Below are positions 43,225 through 50,816 of a stretch of DNA of 64,000 bases, one piece after another. The stretch comes from Anaerolineales bacterium (GTDB lineage: Bacteria; Chloroflexota; Anaerolineae; Anaerolineales; Villigracilaceae). The notes beneath the pieces were generated by a model. That model ran no database searches. It was not told the DNA's origin and saw only the letters and a list, made by a program, of their open reading frames with translations. The position numbers and the translations under genes are program-made. Position 1 is the stretch's first letter; each line of letters starts with the position of its first letter. Location of the stretch: assembly GCA_016927315.1 (NCBI GenBank), contig JAFGMV010000049.1:50703-114702 (forward strand), written 5' to 3'.

Positions 43225-44250
43225 CTAAGTGGTCTCGTTCCGGCTGCGCCGCAGCACCCACAAAAAGAAGGGTGCGCCTGCCAAGGCGGTAACGATCCCA
43301 ACCGGGAGCACCTGGGGGGCCAGGACTACCCTGGCCAGCAGGTCTGCCAGCAGCAGCGCCGTACCGCCGCCCAGGAGTGATAACGGTACCAACCTGCGGT
43401 AATCGGACCCATAAAACAAGCGGTAAATATGCGGTACGATCAACCCAACAAATCCGATCAACCCCGAAAAGGCAACCGCAGCGGCGGTCGTCAGGGAAGC
43501 GGCCAGGATCAAAATCAACTTAGCCCGTTCACTGTTAATGCCCAACTGCTGAGCCTGTTCTTCCCCGAACTGCAGTACATTCAACACATGCCCAGACAAG
43601 ACCAGCACGACAAACCCCACCGCCATATACGGAATGACGGCCAGAACCGGCGGCCAGCCGGCCAGGACGCCCCCCCCCATGATCCAACTCAAGGCCTGGT
43701 GGACCCTTTCGCCTGAACGCAGCAGAAGAAATGACATCAAAGAGGAAGCAAATGAACTGATCGCCACCCCTGCCAGGATCATGCTGGTGGTGGGCAGGGT
43801 CTTTCCAACCCTGGCAAGCTGGTAAACCAGCAGGATCGTGACCAGGGCGCCAAGATAAGCCGCCGCCGGAACCGTATACAAACCCAGCAGTTCCTGCGGC
43901 CAATCGACCGACATCGCCAGGACAGCGCCCAAACCGGCGCCGGAAGCGACACCGATTAAATACGGGTCTGCCAGTGGATTCCGAAAAACACCCTGATAGA
44001 CAGCCCCACTGGCCCCCAGTGAGGCCCCGGCCAGCATGATCAGGATGGTATGCGGCAGGCGGATCCGGAATATGATCGCGGTGAAGGTCTCCGCCTGGTC
44101 AATGGTACCAACGGACAGGCGCATAGAGGAGAGTAAGATCCTGGCGAAGGTACCTGGCGGAATGAACACGCTCCCAACAGCGACACTCAACAGGAGCGCC
44201 GCAATGAGCAGCAGGACATTTACCAGGTACGACCGGATTGTGAGATTCAT
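43225..44250 (-). CDS. btuC: Corrinoid ABC transporter permease
   Basis: A 341-residue membrane protein with about ten helices of the FecCD/BtuC family. Family segments R-L-P-H-T-I-L-I-M-L-A-G-A-S-L-G-A-S-G-A-V-Y-Q-G-V-F-R-N-P-L-A-D-P are followed by G-L-I-G-F-V-G-L-I-V-P-H-I near the C-terminus, which contacts the ATPase. A hairpin separates it from btuF. Confidence 0.92.
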   Translation of the reverse strand: MNLTIRSYLVNVLLLIAALLLSVAVGSVFIPPGTFARILLSSMRLSVGTIDQAETFTAIIFRIRLPHTILIMLAGASLGASGAVYQGVFRNPLADPYLIGVASGAGLGAVLAMSVDWPQELLGLYTVPAAAYLGALVTILLVYQLARVGKTLPTTSMILAGVAISSFASSLMSFLLLRSGERVHQALSWIMGGGVLAGWPPVLAVIPYMAVGFVVLVLSGHVLNVLQFGEEQAQQLGINSERAKLILILAASLTTAAAVAFSGLIGFVGLIVPHIYRLFYGSDYRRLVPLSLLGGGTALLLADLLARVVLAPQVLPVGIVTALAGAPFFLWVLRRSRNETT

Positions 44251-44264
44251 ACAGGTTCTCTATC

Positions 44265-44292
44265 GAGCGGGCGGGGGTGAAACCGCCCGCTC
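44265..44292 (-). promoter_or_regulatory. Intercistronic hairpin between btuF and btuC
   Basis: GAGCGGGCGG (44265-44274) pairs perfectly with CCGCCCGCTC (44283-44292), a GC-rich ten-pair stem with an eight-base loop. There is no T-run. Such structures often stabilise the upstream message so that more binding protein than permease is made; that role is inference. Confidence 0.6.
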
Positions 44293-44303
44293 TTTCAATA
44301 GGA

Positions 44304-45233
44304 TTACCTGAACAATTCCGGATGAAGCTGTTTGGCCATGGCTTCGTATCCGTCAACCAGCCTGGGGCCCGGGCGGCTGACCGTATTGTCATCAAAGGTG
44401 TACACCCTGCCATCCTGGACTGCCGTCAGGGTTTCCCAGCCGGCGCGTGCAGAGACATCTTCCGGTGTGACGCCGCCCCAATGGGCGCTCCCCAGCAGGA
44501 TTAAATCCGGATCTTGCATAACCAAAACTTCCAGGCTTACCTGGACCCATTGGCCATCCATGCTGCCTGCCAGGTTCTGGCCGCCCGCGCGGGTGATAAT
44601 CATATCCACGAAAGTACCCGGGCCGGAGGTCCAGGGCGCATTTGGATCAGTACCGTCAAGCTCATAAAATACCAGTGGGCGTCCCTGGATGTCTGCCAGG
44701 GTTTTGTCAACCGCCGCGACCCGTTCCTTCAGGCTGCCGACCAGCTGCCCAACCGCCTGGTCATGGCCCGTCAGGTGGGCGACCAGTTCCAGGCGCTGGT
44801 ACAGTTCTTCAAAATCCAGCGGATTTGGAACCACAAAAACCGACAACCCCAGGTCTTCCAATTGCGAAATCTGTTCCAGCGAAGTAATTTCTGCCGCCAG
44901 GATGAGATCCGGTTCAAGAGAAAGGATCAATTCGGTGTTCAGGCTGCTGAACCCATCGCCGATATCTATGACGCCTTGAACCTCTTCAGGGTAATCGGAA
45001 TAAGAATCGCGGCCGACAACCTGGCCGCCTGCGTCGACGGCAAACAACATCTCGGTGACCGAAGGAGCCAGGGAGATAATCCTTTGGGGTGTACCGGATA
45101 GTGTTACCTCACGCCCAAAAGCATCGCGGATCGTTTCTGTCCGGGGCGCCAACCCCGGAACGCTGCCCCCACAGGCGGATAGCAACAAACCTGAAATCAG
45201 GAGTAAAGAAAAAAGTATTGTTTTGCGCTGCAT
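44304..45233 (-). CDS. btuF: Corrinoid-binding lipoprotein of the ABC transporter
   Basis: A 309-residue lipoprotein: signal peptide ending L-L-S-A-C, then the two-lobed periplasmic-binding fold with P-Q-R-I-I-S-L-A-P-S-V-T-E-M-L-F-A, S-L-E-P-D-L-I-L-A and P-D-L-I-L-L-G. It delivers corrinoid to BtuCD. ATG 45233 follows GGAGAAGCT; the longer in-frame start at 45359 would lie within the riboswitch region and is rejected. First gene of the operon. Confidence 0.92.
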   Translation of the reverse strand: MQRKTILFSLLLISGLLLSACGGSVPGLAPRTETIRDAFGREVTLSGTPQRIISLAPSVTEMLFAVDAGGQVVGRDSYSDYPEEVQGVIDIGDGFSSLNTELILSLEPDLILAAEITSLEQISQLEDLGLSVFVVPNPLDFEELYQRLELVAHLTGHDQAVGQLVGSLKERVAAVDKTLADIQGRPLVFYELDGTDPNAPWTSGPGTFVDMIITRAGGQNLAGSMDGQWVQVSLEVLVMQDPDLILLGSAHWGGVTPEDVSARAGWETLTAVQDGRVYTFDDNTVSRPGPRLVDGYEAMAKQLHPELFR

Positions 45234-45266
45234 AGCTTCTCCAACTAAACTAGTGAGAATAGAATC

Positions 45267-45290
45267 AAAAACCCCTGCGTTCAGCAGGGG
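45267..45290 (-). terminator. Riboswitch-controlled terminator
   Basis: On the minus strand CCCCTGC, a five-base loop and GCAGGGG (45272-45290) are followed by TTTTT. A candidate antiterminator pairs GGAGGTG (plus-strand 45328-45334 read on minus) with CACCTCC (45289-45295), which would take away the left arm of the terminator. Confidence 0.85.
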
Positions 45291-45359
45291 AGGTGTGGTT
45301 TCAGGTTCTTTATCTTGCGACCGTTCCCACCTCCTTTCTGCGAGGTTTGTGGAAACCAA

Positions 45360-45480
45360 TCAAGGCGGGCGACCTGGCTTATTCCTATGAGAACACTCAG
45401 GAAATCACAGTTGCGCTACAGCGCCGGACTCACACCGGCTTCGCCATTAGACCTTCCCACCCAGGGGACAGGTACCTTGA
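45360..45480 (-). promoter_or_regulatory. Cobalamin riboswitch aptamer
   Basis: Read on the minus strand, the RNA has the closing P1 helix TCAAGG/CCTTGA (45475-45480 with 45360-45365), the conserved core GCCGGTGTGAGTCCGGC, the CGCAACTGT segment, and a B12-box-like AGCCAGGT near 45372-45379. It lies upstream of the terminator and the btuF-cobU operon. High adenosylcobalamin should turn the operon off. Confidence 0.88.
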
Positions 45481-45585
45481 CTGCTTTTTATTGGGATTGA
45501 TAATGTTCAAGAACTGAATATTATTATAGGTGTAATTGTCTTGACGGGCAAGTGTCAAACGTCATAACCCGGCAAAACCGTATGG

Positions 45586-46002
45586 TTATGTGCGCGCTTT
45601 TAATTCCTTCCAGGCGCCTGTCCAGGGTTTTCCCATGCGGTGTTTTTCGGAAACTTTAATCTTGCTGAATTTTTGAGCAATAAAGGCCGAAGTCAGGGCA
45701 ACCTGAGCCCAGTCTTCACTCCATAAGGCTTTTTTCATCGCTTCGGCGCTTTCACCCGACCAGCGCCATTCCATTCGAAATTTATCCGCTTTGACCCAAT
45801 AATCCCGTTTTTCCCAGGCCAACACAGACGCATCGATCCCTTTAGAGATCGTCTCCAGTGCTAACGCAATAAACGCAGCCAGGTCGTGAGCTTCGAAATC
45901 TGGTTCTGATTTTTTTGCCAGTTCACGCACGGCCAGTACGATCGCTTTACTTAATCGGGTTCTTTCTTTTCCAGCACTCTCCGGGTTGATTACGCGTCCC
46001 AT
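45586..46002 (-). CDS. Conserved-looking hypothetical protein
   Basis: A 138-residue soluble protein from ATG 46002, which follows GGGAAGTGAT. It begins M-G-R-V-I-N-P-E-S-A-G-K-E-R-T-R-L-S-K-A-I-V-L-A-V-R-E-L, a helical stretch, then a Trp-rich part (R-D-Y-W-V-K-A-D-K-F-R-M-E-W-R-W-S) and a basic C-terminus. I do not recognise a function. A longer in-frame start at 46101 would overlap the tRNA promoter region. Divergent from tRNA-Leu. Confidence 0.7.
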   Translation of the reverse strand: MGRVINPESAGKERTRLSKAIVLAVRELAKKSEPDFEAHDLAAFIALALETISKGIDASVLAWEKRDYWVKADKFRMEWRWSGESAEAMKKALWSEDWAQVALTSAFIAQKFSKIKVSEKHRMGKPWTGAWKELKART

Positions 46003-46087
46003 ATCACTTCCCAAATTAACGGATAGATTTTGCAGATACTCACGGGGATGGATTATATCAGCCTTTCCAGAACCGGGCGACCTTTTA

Positions 46088-46116
46088 TTGACGCTACCCA
46101 TTCAATCGCTTATAAT
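46088..46116 (+). promoter_or_regulatory. Sigma-70 promoter of tRNA-Leu
   Basis: TTGACG (46088-46093), a 17-base spacer and TATAAT (46111-46116), about 28 bases before the mature tRNA. Confidence 0.75.
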
Positions 46117-46143
46117 CTCAAGGTTGCCAGGGCGGTGCCCTGC

Positions 46144-46225
46144 GGGGACGTGTCGGAATTGGCAGACGAGCTTGACTTAGGATCAAGTGCCGTTAGGCGT
46201 GTGGGTTCAAATCCCACCGTCCCCA
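46144..46225 (+). tRNA. tRNA-Leu (UAG)
   Basis: An 82-base class II tRNA. Acceptor GGGGACG pairs fully with CGTCCCC; the anticodon stem CTTGA/TCAAG encloses CTTAGGA with anticodon TAG; a long variable arm and the GGGTTCAAATCCC T arm follow. CCA is not encoded. Confidence 0.95.
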
Positions 46226-46261
46226 TAAAAGACCAAAATATTCATATTTAAGGAAAGAACC

Positions 46262-47797
46262 TTGAAGATCGAGAAAACCCCCCAAGATGACCACCAGATG
46301 AAGCTGGTCGTAGAAGTTGAAGCAGACCACATGGAAGCCAATAAGCACCGAGCGGCCCGGATGCTGGCCCAGCACACAAAGATACCGGGCTTCCGTCCTG
46401 GTAAGGCTCCTTATGATGTTATCCGTCGTCATATTGGCGATGACGCCATACTGGAACAGGCGATTGACATCCTGCTTGAGGATACCTATCCCGAAATATT
46501 AAAAGAAGCAGAGATCGACCCGGGTGCACCCGGGTCGTTGACCAGCATCGATAATCTGGATCCTCCCACATTTACCTTTACCATCCCGCTCAAGCCGACC
46601 GTCGACCTGGGAAAATACCGTAAAGTGCGCCTGCCGTACAAATATAAAGCGCCGGATAAAGCGCGGGTGGACGAAGAAATGGAATCCCTGCGGAAGATGT
46701 ATGCAACAACAGAAACTGTCGACCGTAAAGTAGAGTTTGACGACTACATCTTAGTAGACGTAAAGGGCGGCCTGGACGAAGAGGAAGAAGGCGCCAGCCT
46801 TTCTGAAGAGCTTAGCCGCTCCGGGTTCGCTGTGGCTGTCCGGAAAGAGGACCAGGAGGACGAATGGCCATTCCCGGGTTTTGCAAAATCGCTGGTTGGC
46901 CTGAAACCCGGCGACAGCAAGACCATCCTCCATAAATTTTCCAAGAAACACGACAATGAAGCCTTGCAAGCCAAGAACGCCAGCTTCGAGGTGACTGTCA
47001 AGACGGTACAGGCTGTACTTCTGCCCCCGTTTAACGATGAATTCGCCAAGACCGTCGGGGATTTCGAGAATCTGGAGGCGCTTCGGGAAACGGTAAAACA
47101 GAACCTGGAGAACCGTCTCAAATCCGAGTACGACGATGAATATTATGAAGCGGTAATGGAAAAGATCCGAGAAGGCACTGAACTTAAGTACCCGCCCCAG
47201 GTTCTGGAGCATGAACAAGAGGATATCATTGAGGATATCCGCCAGCGGCTTTCCCAACAGGGGATGGAACTAGAATCTTATTTGAAGATACGCAAAATGA
47301 CGATGGATAAATTCATCGAAGAAGAAGTTCGTTCAAGTGCGGTGAAACGCCTGGAACGCTCCCTGCTGATGGATAAAATCTCAAAAGAAGAAGAGATCAG
47401 GCTGAAAAAAAGCGATATCAGCCAGGAATACGGCGCCACACTCAGCCAGCTGCAGATGCAAGGGCTGGATCTATCCAGAGTTAAAGGCGGGAAAAAGGGC
47501 CAGCAGGAGTTGGCACAAATGGTCGCAGCGGAATCCGCCAACCGGCTGATGGTCAGGCAAATCCTTGAACGCATAAAGGATATCGCCACCGGTGAAATTG
47601 AAAAAGCAGAAAAGGCTGCCAAAAAAGAGGCCGGCGCAAAAAAAGAGGCTGCAATAAAGGACAGCCGCGCGGAAAAAAAGAAGACGCCAGAAAAAAATAC
47701 TGCCCGAAAAACAACCGCCTTAAAAACCGGGAAATTTGGAGAAACAAAGCCCAAAACCCAGAATACCAGCAGGAAGAAAGCGACAAAAGAAGACTAG
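46262..47797 (+). CDS. tig: Trigger factor
   Basis: A ribosome-associated chaperone with prolyl isomerase activity, 511 residues, longer than the usual 430-450. The N-terminal ribosome-binding tail carries G-F-R-P-G-K-A-P, the FKBP-like domain lies near residues 155-245 and the helical C domain follows. The last 70 residues form a Lys/Ala/Glu-rich tail (A-K-K-E-A-G-A-K-K-E-A...). The start is TTG with AAGGAAAG before it, giving M-K-I-E-K-T. It lies between tRNA-Leu and clpP, a common trigger factor neighbourhood. Confidence 0.93.
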   Translation: MKIEKTPQDDHQMKLVVEVEADHMEANKHRAARMLAQHTKIPGFRPGKAPYDVIRRHIGDDAILEQAIDILLEDTYPEILKEAEIDPGAPGSLTSIDNLDPPTFTFTIPLKPTVDLGKYRKVRLPYKYKAPDKARVDEEMESLRKMYATTETVDRKVEFDDYILVDVKGGLDEEEEGASLSEELSRSGFAVAVRKEDQEDEWPFPGFAKSLVGLKPGDSKTILHKFSKKHDNEALQAKNASFEVTVKTVQAVLLPPFNDEFAKTVGDFENLEALRETVKQNLENRLKSEYDDEYYEAVMEKIREGTELKYPPQVLEHEQEDIIEDIRQRLSQQGMELESYLKIRKMTMDKFIEEEVRSSAVKRLERSLLMDKISKEEEIRLKKSDISQEYGATLSQLQMQGLDLSRVKGGKKGQQELAQMVAAESANRLMVRQILERIKDIATGEIEKAEKAAKKEAGAKKEAAIKDSRAEKKKTPEKNTARKTTALKTGKFGETKPKTQNTSRKKATKED

Positions 47798-47806
47798 TTG
47801 ATATTA

Positions 47807-47838
47807 GGGCAGGCACATTGCCTTGCCCTTTTCTTTTT
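47807..47838 (+). terminator. Terminator of tig
   Basis: GGGCAGGCA pairs with TGCCTTGCCC with one bulge, followed by TTTTCTTTTT. Confidence 0.7.
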
Positions 47839-47915
47839 AAAAAGTATTACCGAGAATTAACATAATTCCAACAAAAAGCAAGTATGCTTATCTCATTCTT
47901 CAAGGAGGTTTTCGA

Positions 47916-48524
47916 ATGAACCCAGATTTTAAAAATGTCATTCCGATGGTAATTGAGACCTCGGGCCGTGGTGAACGTGCGTTTGACATTTATTCCCTGC
48001 TCTTACGCGAGCGGATTATTTTCCTGGGCACCCCCATCGATGATCAGGTCGCCAATGTCATCGTTGCCCAACTGCTTTACTTGAATCATGAAGATGATGA
48101 ACGCGAAATCCAGATGTATATCAACTCTCCCGGCGGTGTCATCTATGCTGGTCTGGCAATTTATGACACCATGCAGATGATCTCCAATCCGATCAGCACC
48201 GTTGCCGTCGGTGTTACGGCTTCGTTTGGAACCGTGCTGCTGGCAGCCGGGACAAAAGGCCGCCGCTATGCCCTGCCGCATGCGACCATCCACATGCACC
48301 AACCACTGGGCGGCGCTCAGGGACAGGCTACGGATATCGAGATCCAGGCCAAGCAGATTCTGCTGCTAAAAGAACGCCTGAACAATATCATGGCCAAGCA
48401 CACCGGGCAGGATATCGAGACCATCGAAAGAGATACCGACCGTGACTTCTACCTCGAAGCCTCAGCCGCAGCTGAATACGGTCTGGTCGATCAGGTTCTC
48501 GAAGCACCGGTGAAGGCAAGTTAA
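47916..48524 (+). CDS. clpP: ATP-dependent Clp protease proteolytic subunit
   Basis: A 202-residue serine protease subunit. The triad is visible: Ser103 in [12 protein letters not shown], His128 in H-M-H-Q-P-L-G-G, and Asp in T-D-R-D-F-Y-L. The Y-I-N-S-P-G-G-V oxyanion loop is intact. The nucleophile context has Phe-Gly-Thr where Met-Gly-Ala is usual, a mild variant. AAGGAGG precedes the ATG. clpX is not adjacent. Confidence 0.94.
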   Translation: MNPDFKNVIPMVIETSGRGERAFDIYSLLLRERIIFLGTPIDDQVANVIVAQLLYLNHEDDEREIQMYINSPGGVIYAGLAIYDTMQMISNPISTVAVGVTASFGTVLLAAGTKGRRYALPHATIHMHQPLGGAQGQATDIEIQAKQILLLKERLNNIMAKHTGQDIETIERDTDRDFYLEASAAAEYGLVDQVLEAPVKAS

Positions 48525-48543
48525 GGCAACCTGTCGTATACCA

Positions 48544-48576
48544 GGCCGGAGGGTCCCCCCTCCGGCCTTCTTTTTT
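48544..48576 (+). terminator. Terminator of clpP
   Basis: GGCCGGAGGG (48544-48553) pairs with CCCTCCGGCC (48558-48567), followed by TTCTTTTTT. Confidence 0.9.
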
Positions 48577-48593
48577 AGGAATGAAAGAGAACC

Positions 48594-49409
48594 ATGCTGA
48601 AAAACATTAGAGCCTTGATCCTTGATATGGACGGCGTCTTGTGGCGCCAGGACGCACCAATCGGCGACCTTCCTGCAATTTTTGACCGCATCCGTGCATG
48701 CAATCTGAAAGTAGCCCTGGCGACCAACAATGCCACCAAAACGGTCGCCATGTTCCAGGATAAGCTATCGACTTTTGGGGTTGTGCTGGAAGATTGGCAG
48801 ATCGTCTCGTCTGCGATGGCTGTTGCCGATTTACTCCAAAAACGCTACCCCGATGGCGGGGAAGTGTTCACGATCGGCGAAACCGGATTAATCGATGCTC
48901 TCAAAGAACGCGGCTTCACCCCGATATCAGATGATGCGGTCCGGCAGCCTGTGGCTGTGGCAGCCGGTCTGGATCGCACGATCAATTATGCAAAACTACG
49001 AACGGCGACGCTCCTGATCCGTAACCAGGGCGTTCCATTTTATGCCTCTAACTCAGACCGTTCCTTTCCCACACCAGAAGGGCAGGTTCCCGGGGCTGGA
49101 GCAATCCTGGCCTCCATCGTCGCCGCTACAGATGTCGAGCCGATCATTGCCGGTAAACCAAAACCAACGCTGTTCGAGCTGTGCCTTGACCGTCTGGGAA
49201 CCAGTGCTAAAGAGACCCTGATGGTCGGAGACCGTTTGGAAACGGATATTGCCGGAGCCCAGGCGGTCGGGATGCCCACTGCGGTTGTGCTCTCAGGTAT
49301 AAGCACCGTTGAAATGGCAAAAGCCTGGCGTCCGAAAGTCGATCTGATCGCAGAGGACCTGGAGTGCCTGCTAACGCTGGCTTCCAAAGACAATAGTTTC
49401 TGCGGGTAA
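48594..49409 (+). CDS. HAD superfamily phosphatase, NagD-like (subfamily IIA)
   Basis: A 271-residue cytoplasmic hydrolase. Motif I L-D-M-D-G-V-L-W, motif II A-T-N-N-A-T-K, the cap domain, then G-K-P-K-P-T-L-F and motif IV M-V-G-D-R-L-E-T-D-I-A-G-A. This subgroup dephosphorylates small sugar phosphates or nucleotides; substrate unknown. AAAGAGA precedes the ATG. Confidence 0.88.
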   Translation: MLKNIRALILDMDGVLWRQDAPIGDLPAIFDRIRACNLKVALATNNATKTVAMFQDKLSTFGVVLEDWQIVSSAMAVADLLQKRYPDGGEVFTIGETGLIDALKERGFTPISDDAVRQPVAVAAGLDRTINYAKLRTATLLIRNQGVPFYASNSDRSFPTPEGQVPGAGAILASIVAATDVEPIIAGKPKPTLFELCLDRLGTSAKETLMVGDRLETDIAGAQAVGMPTAVVLSGISTVEMAKAWRPKVDLIAEDLECLLTLASKDNSFCG

Positions 49410-49448
49410 TCCGCTTTATTTTTTTGATCTGCGTGATAAAATTTTTTT

Positions 49449-50516
49449 ATGTCTGCATTGATTTACGATTACAACCCGGAAGAGTTATCTGCCCTGCTAG
49501 CCGATTGGGGTGAACCTGCCTACCGCTCCAGGCAAATTTGGGATGGGCTGTTTCGCCATTTCTGGCAGTCCCCCTCCGAATTTACAACCCTGCCAAAATC
49601 CCTGCGTGAAAATCTCGAGAATAACCTGAATTTCATGGGGCTGGAACCGGCCAGGTACCTGAACTCGGCGGATGGTCAGACCCGCAAAACCCTTTTCAGG
49701 TTGGAAGATGGCCAGCAGGTCGAAGCGGTCCTGATGCGTTACGACGATATCACTGGCAAGGATGAAGGCCGGCAAGGCCGCCGGACCCTGTGCATCTCAA
49801 CCCAGGCTGGCTGCGCAATGGGTTGTTCTTTCTGCGCTACTGGCCAAATGGGTTTCAAGCGCCATTTAAGCAGCGGGGAAATCGTTGCCCAGGTGATGTA
49901 CTATGCCAGACTGCTCAATGATATTGGTGAAAAGGTCACCAACATTGTGCTCATGGGGATGGGTGAGCCATTCCACAATTACGACAACACAATGAAAGCA
50001 ATTGACTGCTTGAATGATGCAGGAGGATACAACCTGGGCGCACGCCGTTTTACGATCTCGACTGTGGGGCTGGTTCCGGAAATCCGGCGCTTTGCTGATG
50101 AGAACCGCCAGATAAACCTGGCGGTATCGCTGCATGCCTCGGAAGATGAAGTTCGGGCAGCGATGATGCCCATTAACAAGAAATACAACATCGATGAGGT
50201 CCTGGACGCCTGCCGCTATTACATCCAAAAAACGAACCGCAGGGTTAGTTTTGAGTGGGCATTGATCCGCGGTATCAATGACACGCGTGCACAGGCATCC
50301 CGATTGGCAGCCAGGCTGCAAGGGCTGCTCTGTCACGTTAATGCTATCCCCTTAAACCCAACGACTGGTTACCAGGGGCAGCCAACCGACCCCGATAAGG
50401 CGCGGCAGTTCAAGGAAACTCTCGAGCGGAGTGGTATTCCCTGCTCGATCCGGATGCGCAGGGGTATTGATATCCAGGCCGGGTGTGGGCAGCTGGCCAG
50501 CCGTACCCAGGTTTAG
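49449..50516 (+). CDS. rlmN: 23S rRNA (adenine2503-C2)-methyltransferase
   Basis: A 355-residue dual-specificity RNA methyltransferase of 23S A2503 and some tRNAs. The radical SAM motif is C-A-M-G-C-S-F-C in T-Q-A-G-C-A-M-G-C-S-F-C-A-T-G-Q-M-G-F; G-M-G-E-P-F-H-N-Y and S-T-V-G-L-V-P follow. The C-terminal catalytic Cys lies in G-C-G-Q-L. A T-rich tract precedes the ATG and a ribosome binding site is not clear. Confidence 0.94.
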   Translation: MSALIYDYNPEELSALLADWGEPAYRSRQIWDGLFRHFWQSPSEFTTLPKSLRENLENNLNFMGLEPARYLNSADGQTRKTLFRLEDGQQVEAVLMRYDDITGKDEGRQGRRTLCISTQAGCAMGCSFCATGQMGFKRHLSSGEIVAQVMYYARLLNDIGEKVTNIVLMGMGEPFHNYDNTMKAIDCLNDAGGYNLGARRFTISTVGLVPEIRRFADENRQINLAVSLHASEDEVRAAMMPINKKYNIDEVLDACRYYIQKTNRRVSFEWALIRGINDTRAQASRLAARLQGLLCHVNAIPLNPTTGYQGQPTDPDKARQFKETLERSGIPCSIRMRRGIDIQAGCGQLASRTQV

Positions 50517-50816
50517 GGTGTTGGTGTGTTTTATAACAGAAAGGTTAGTATCCCGTTGTGCTATAGTGGCTACGCGCATATACTTTAAAGCTGGATGACC
50601 CGCTCGATCTGTGCACCCGTACTTGCAGCCACGGGCACTTGCCCCACAAGTATCTGCACCATTGCCCCAATTTCAACTTGAGGAATACCTGATGGGCAGT
50701 AAACAACGGTCATAAGCACCTATGCGCAAAGCACAAGCTGACGATTGCTTGCCAGAACTCCAAGATTGATGTATAGTCAGTCGTGTTTTGTAAACCCAAA
50801 TAAACGGTGAGAGGCT
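50517..50816. other. 300-base gap without a recognised gene
   Basis: No RNA gene, repeat or credible frame is seen. A TATAGT near 50563-50568 could be a -10 box, and GTGAGAGG before 50817 is the ribosome binding site of the next gene. Confidence 0.5.
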
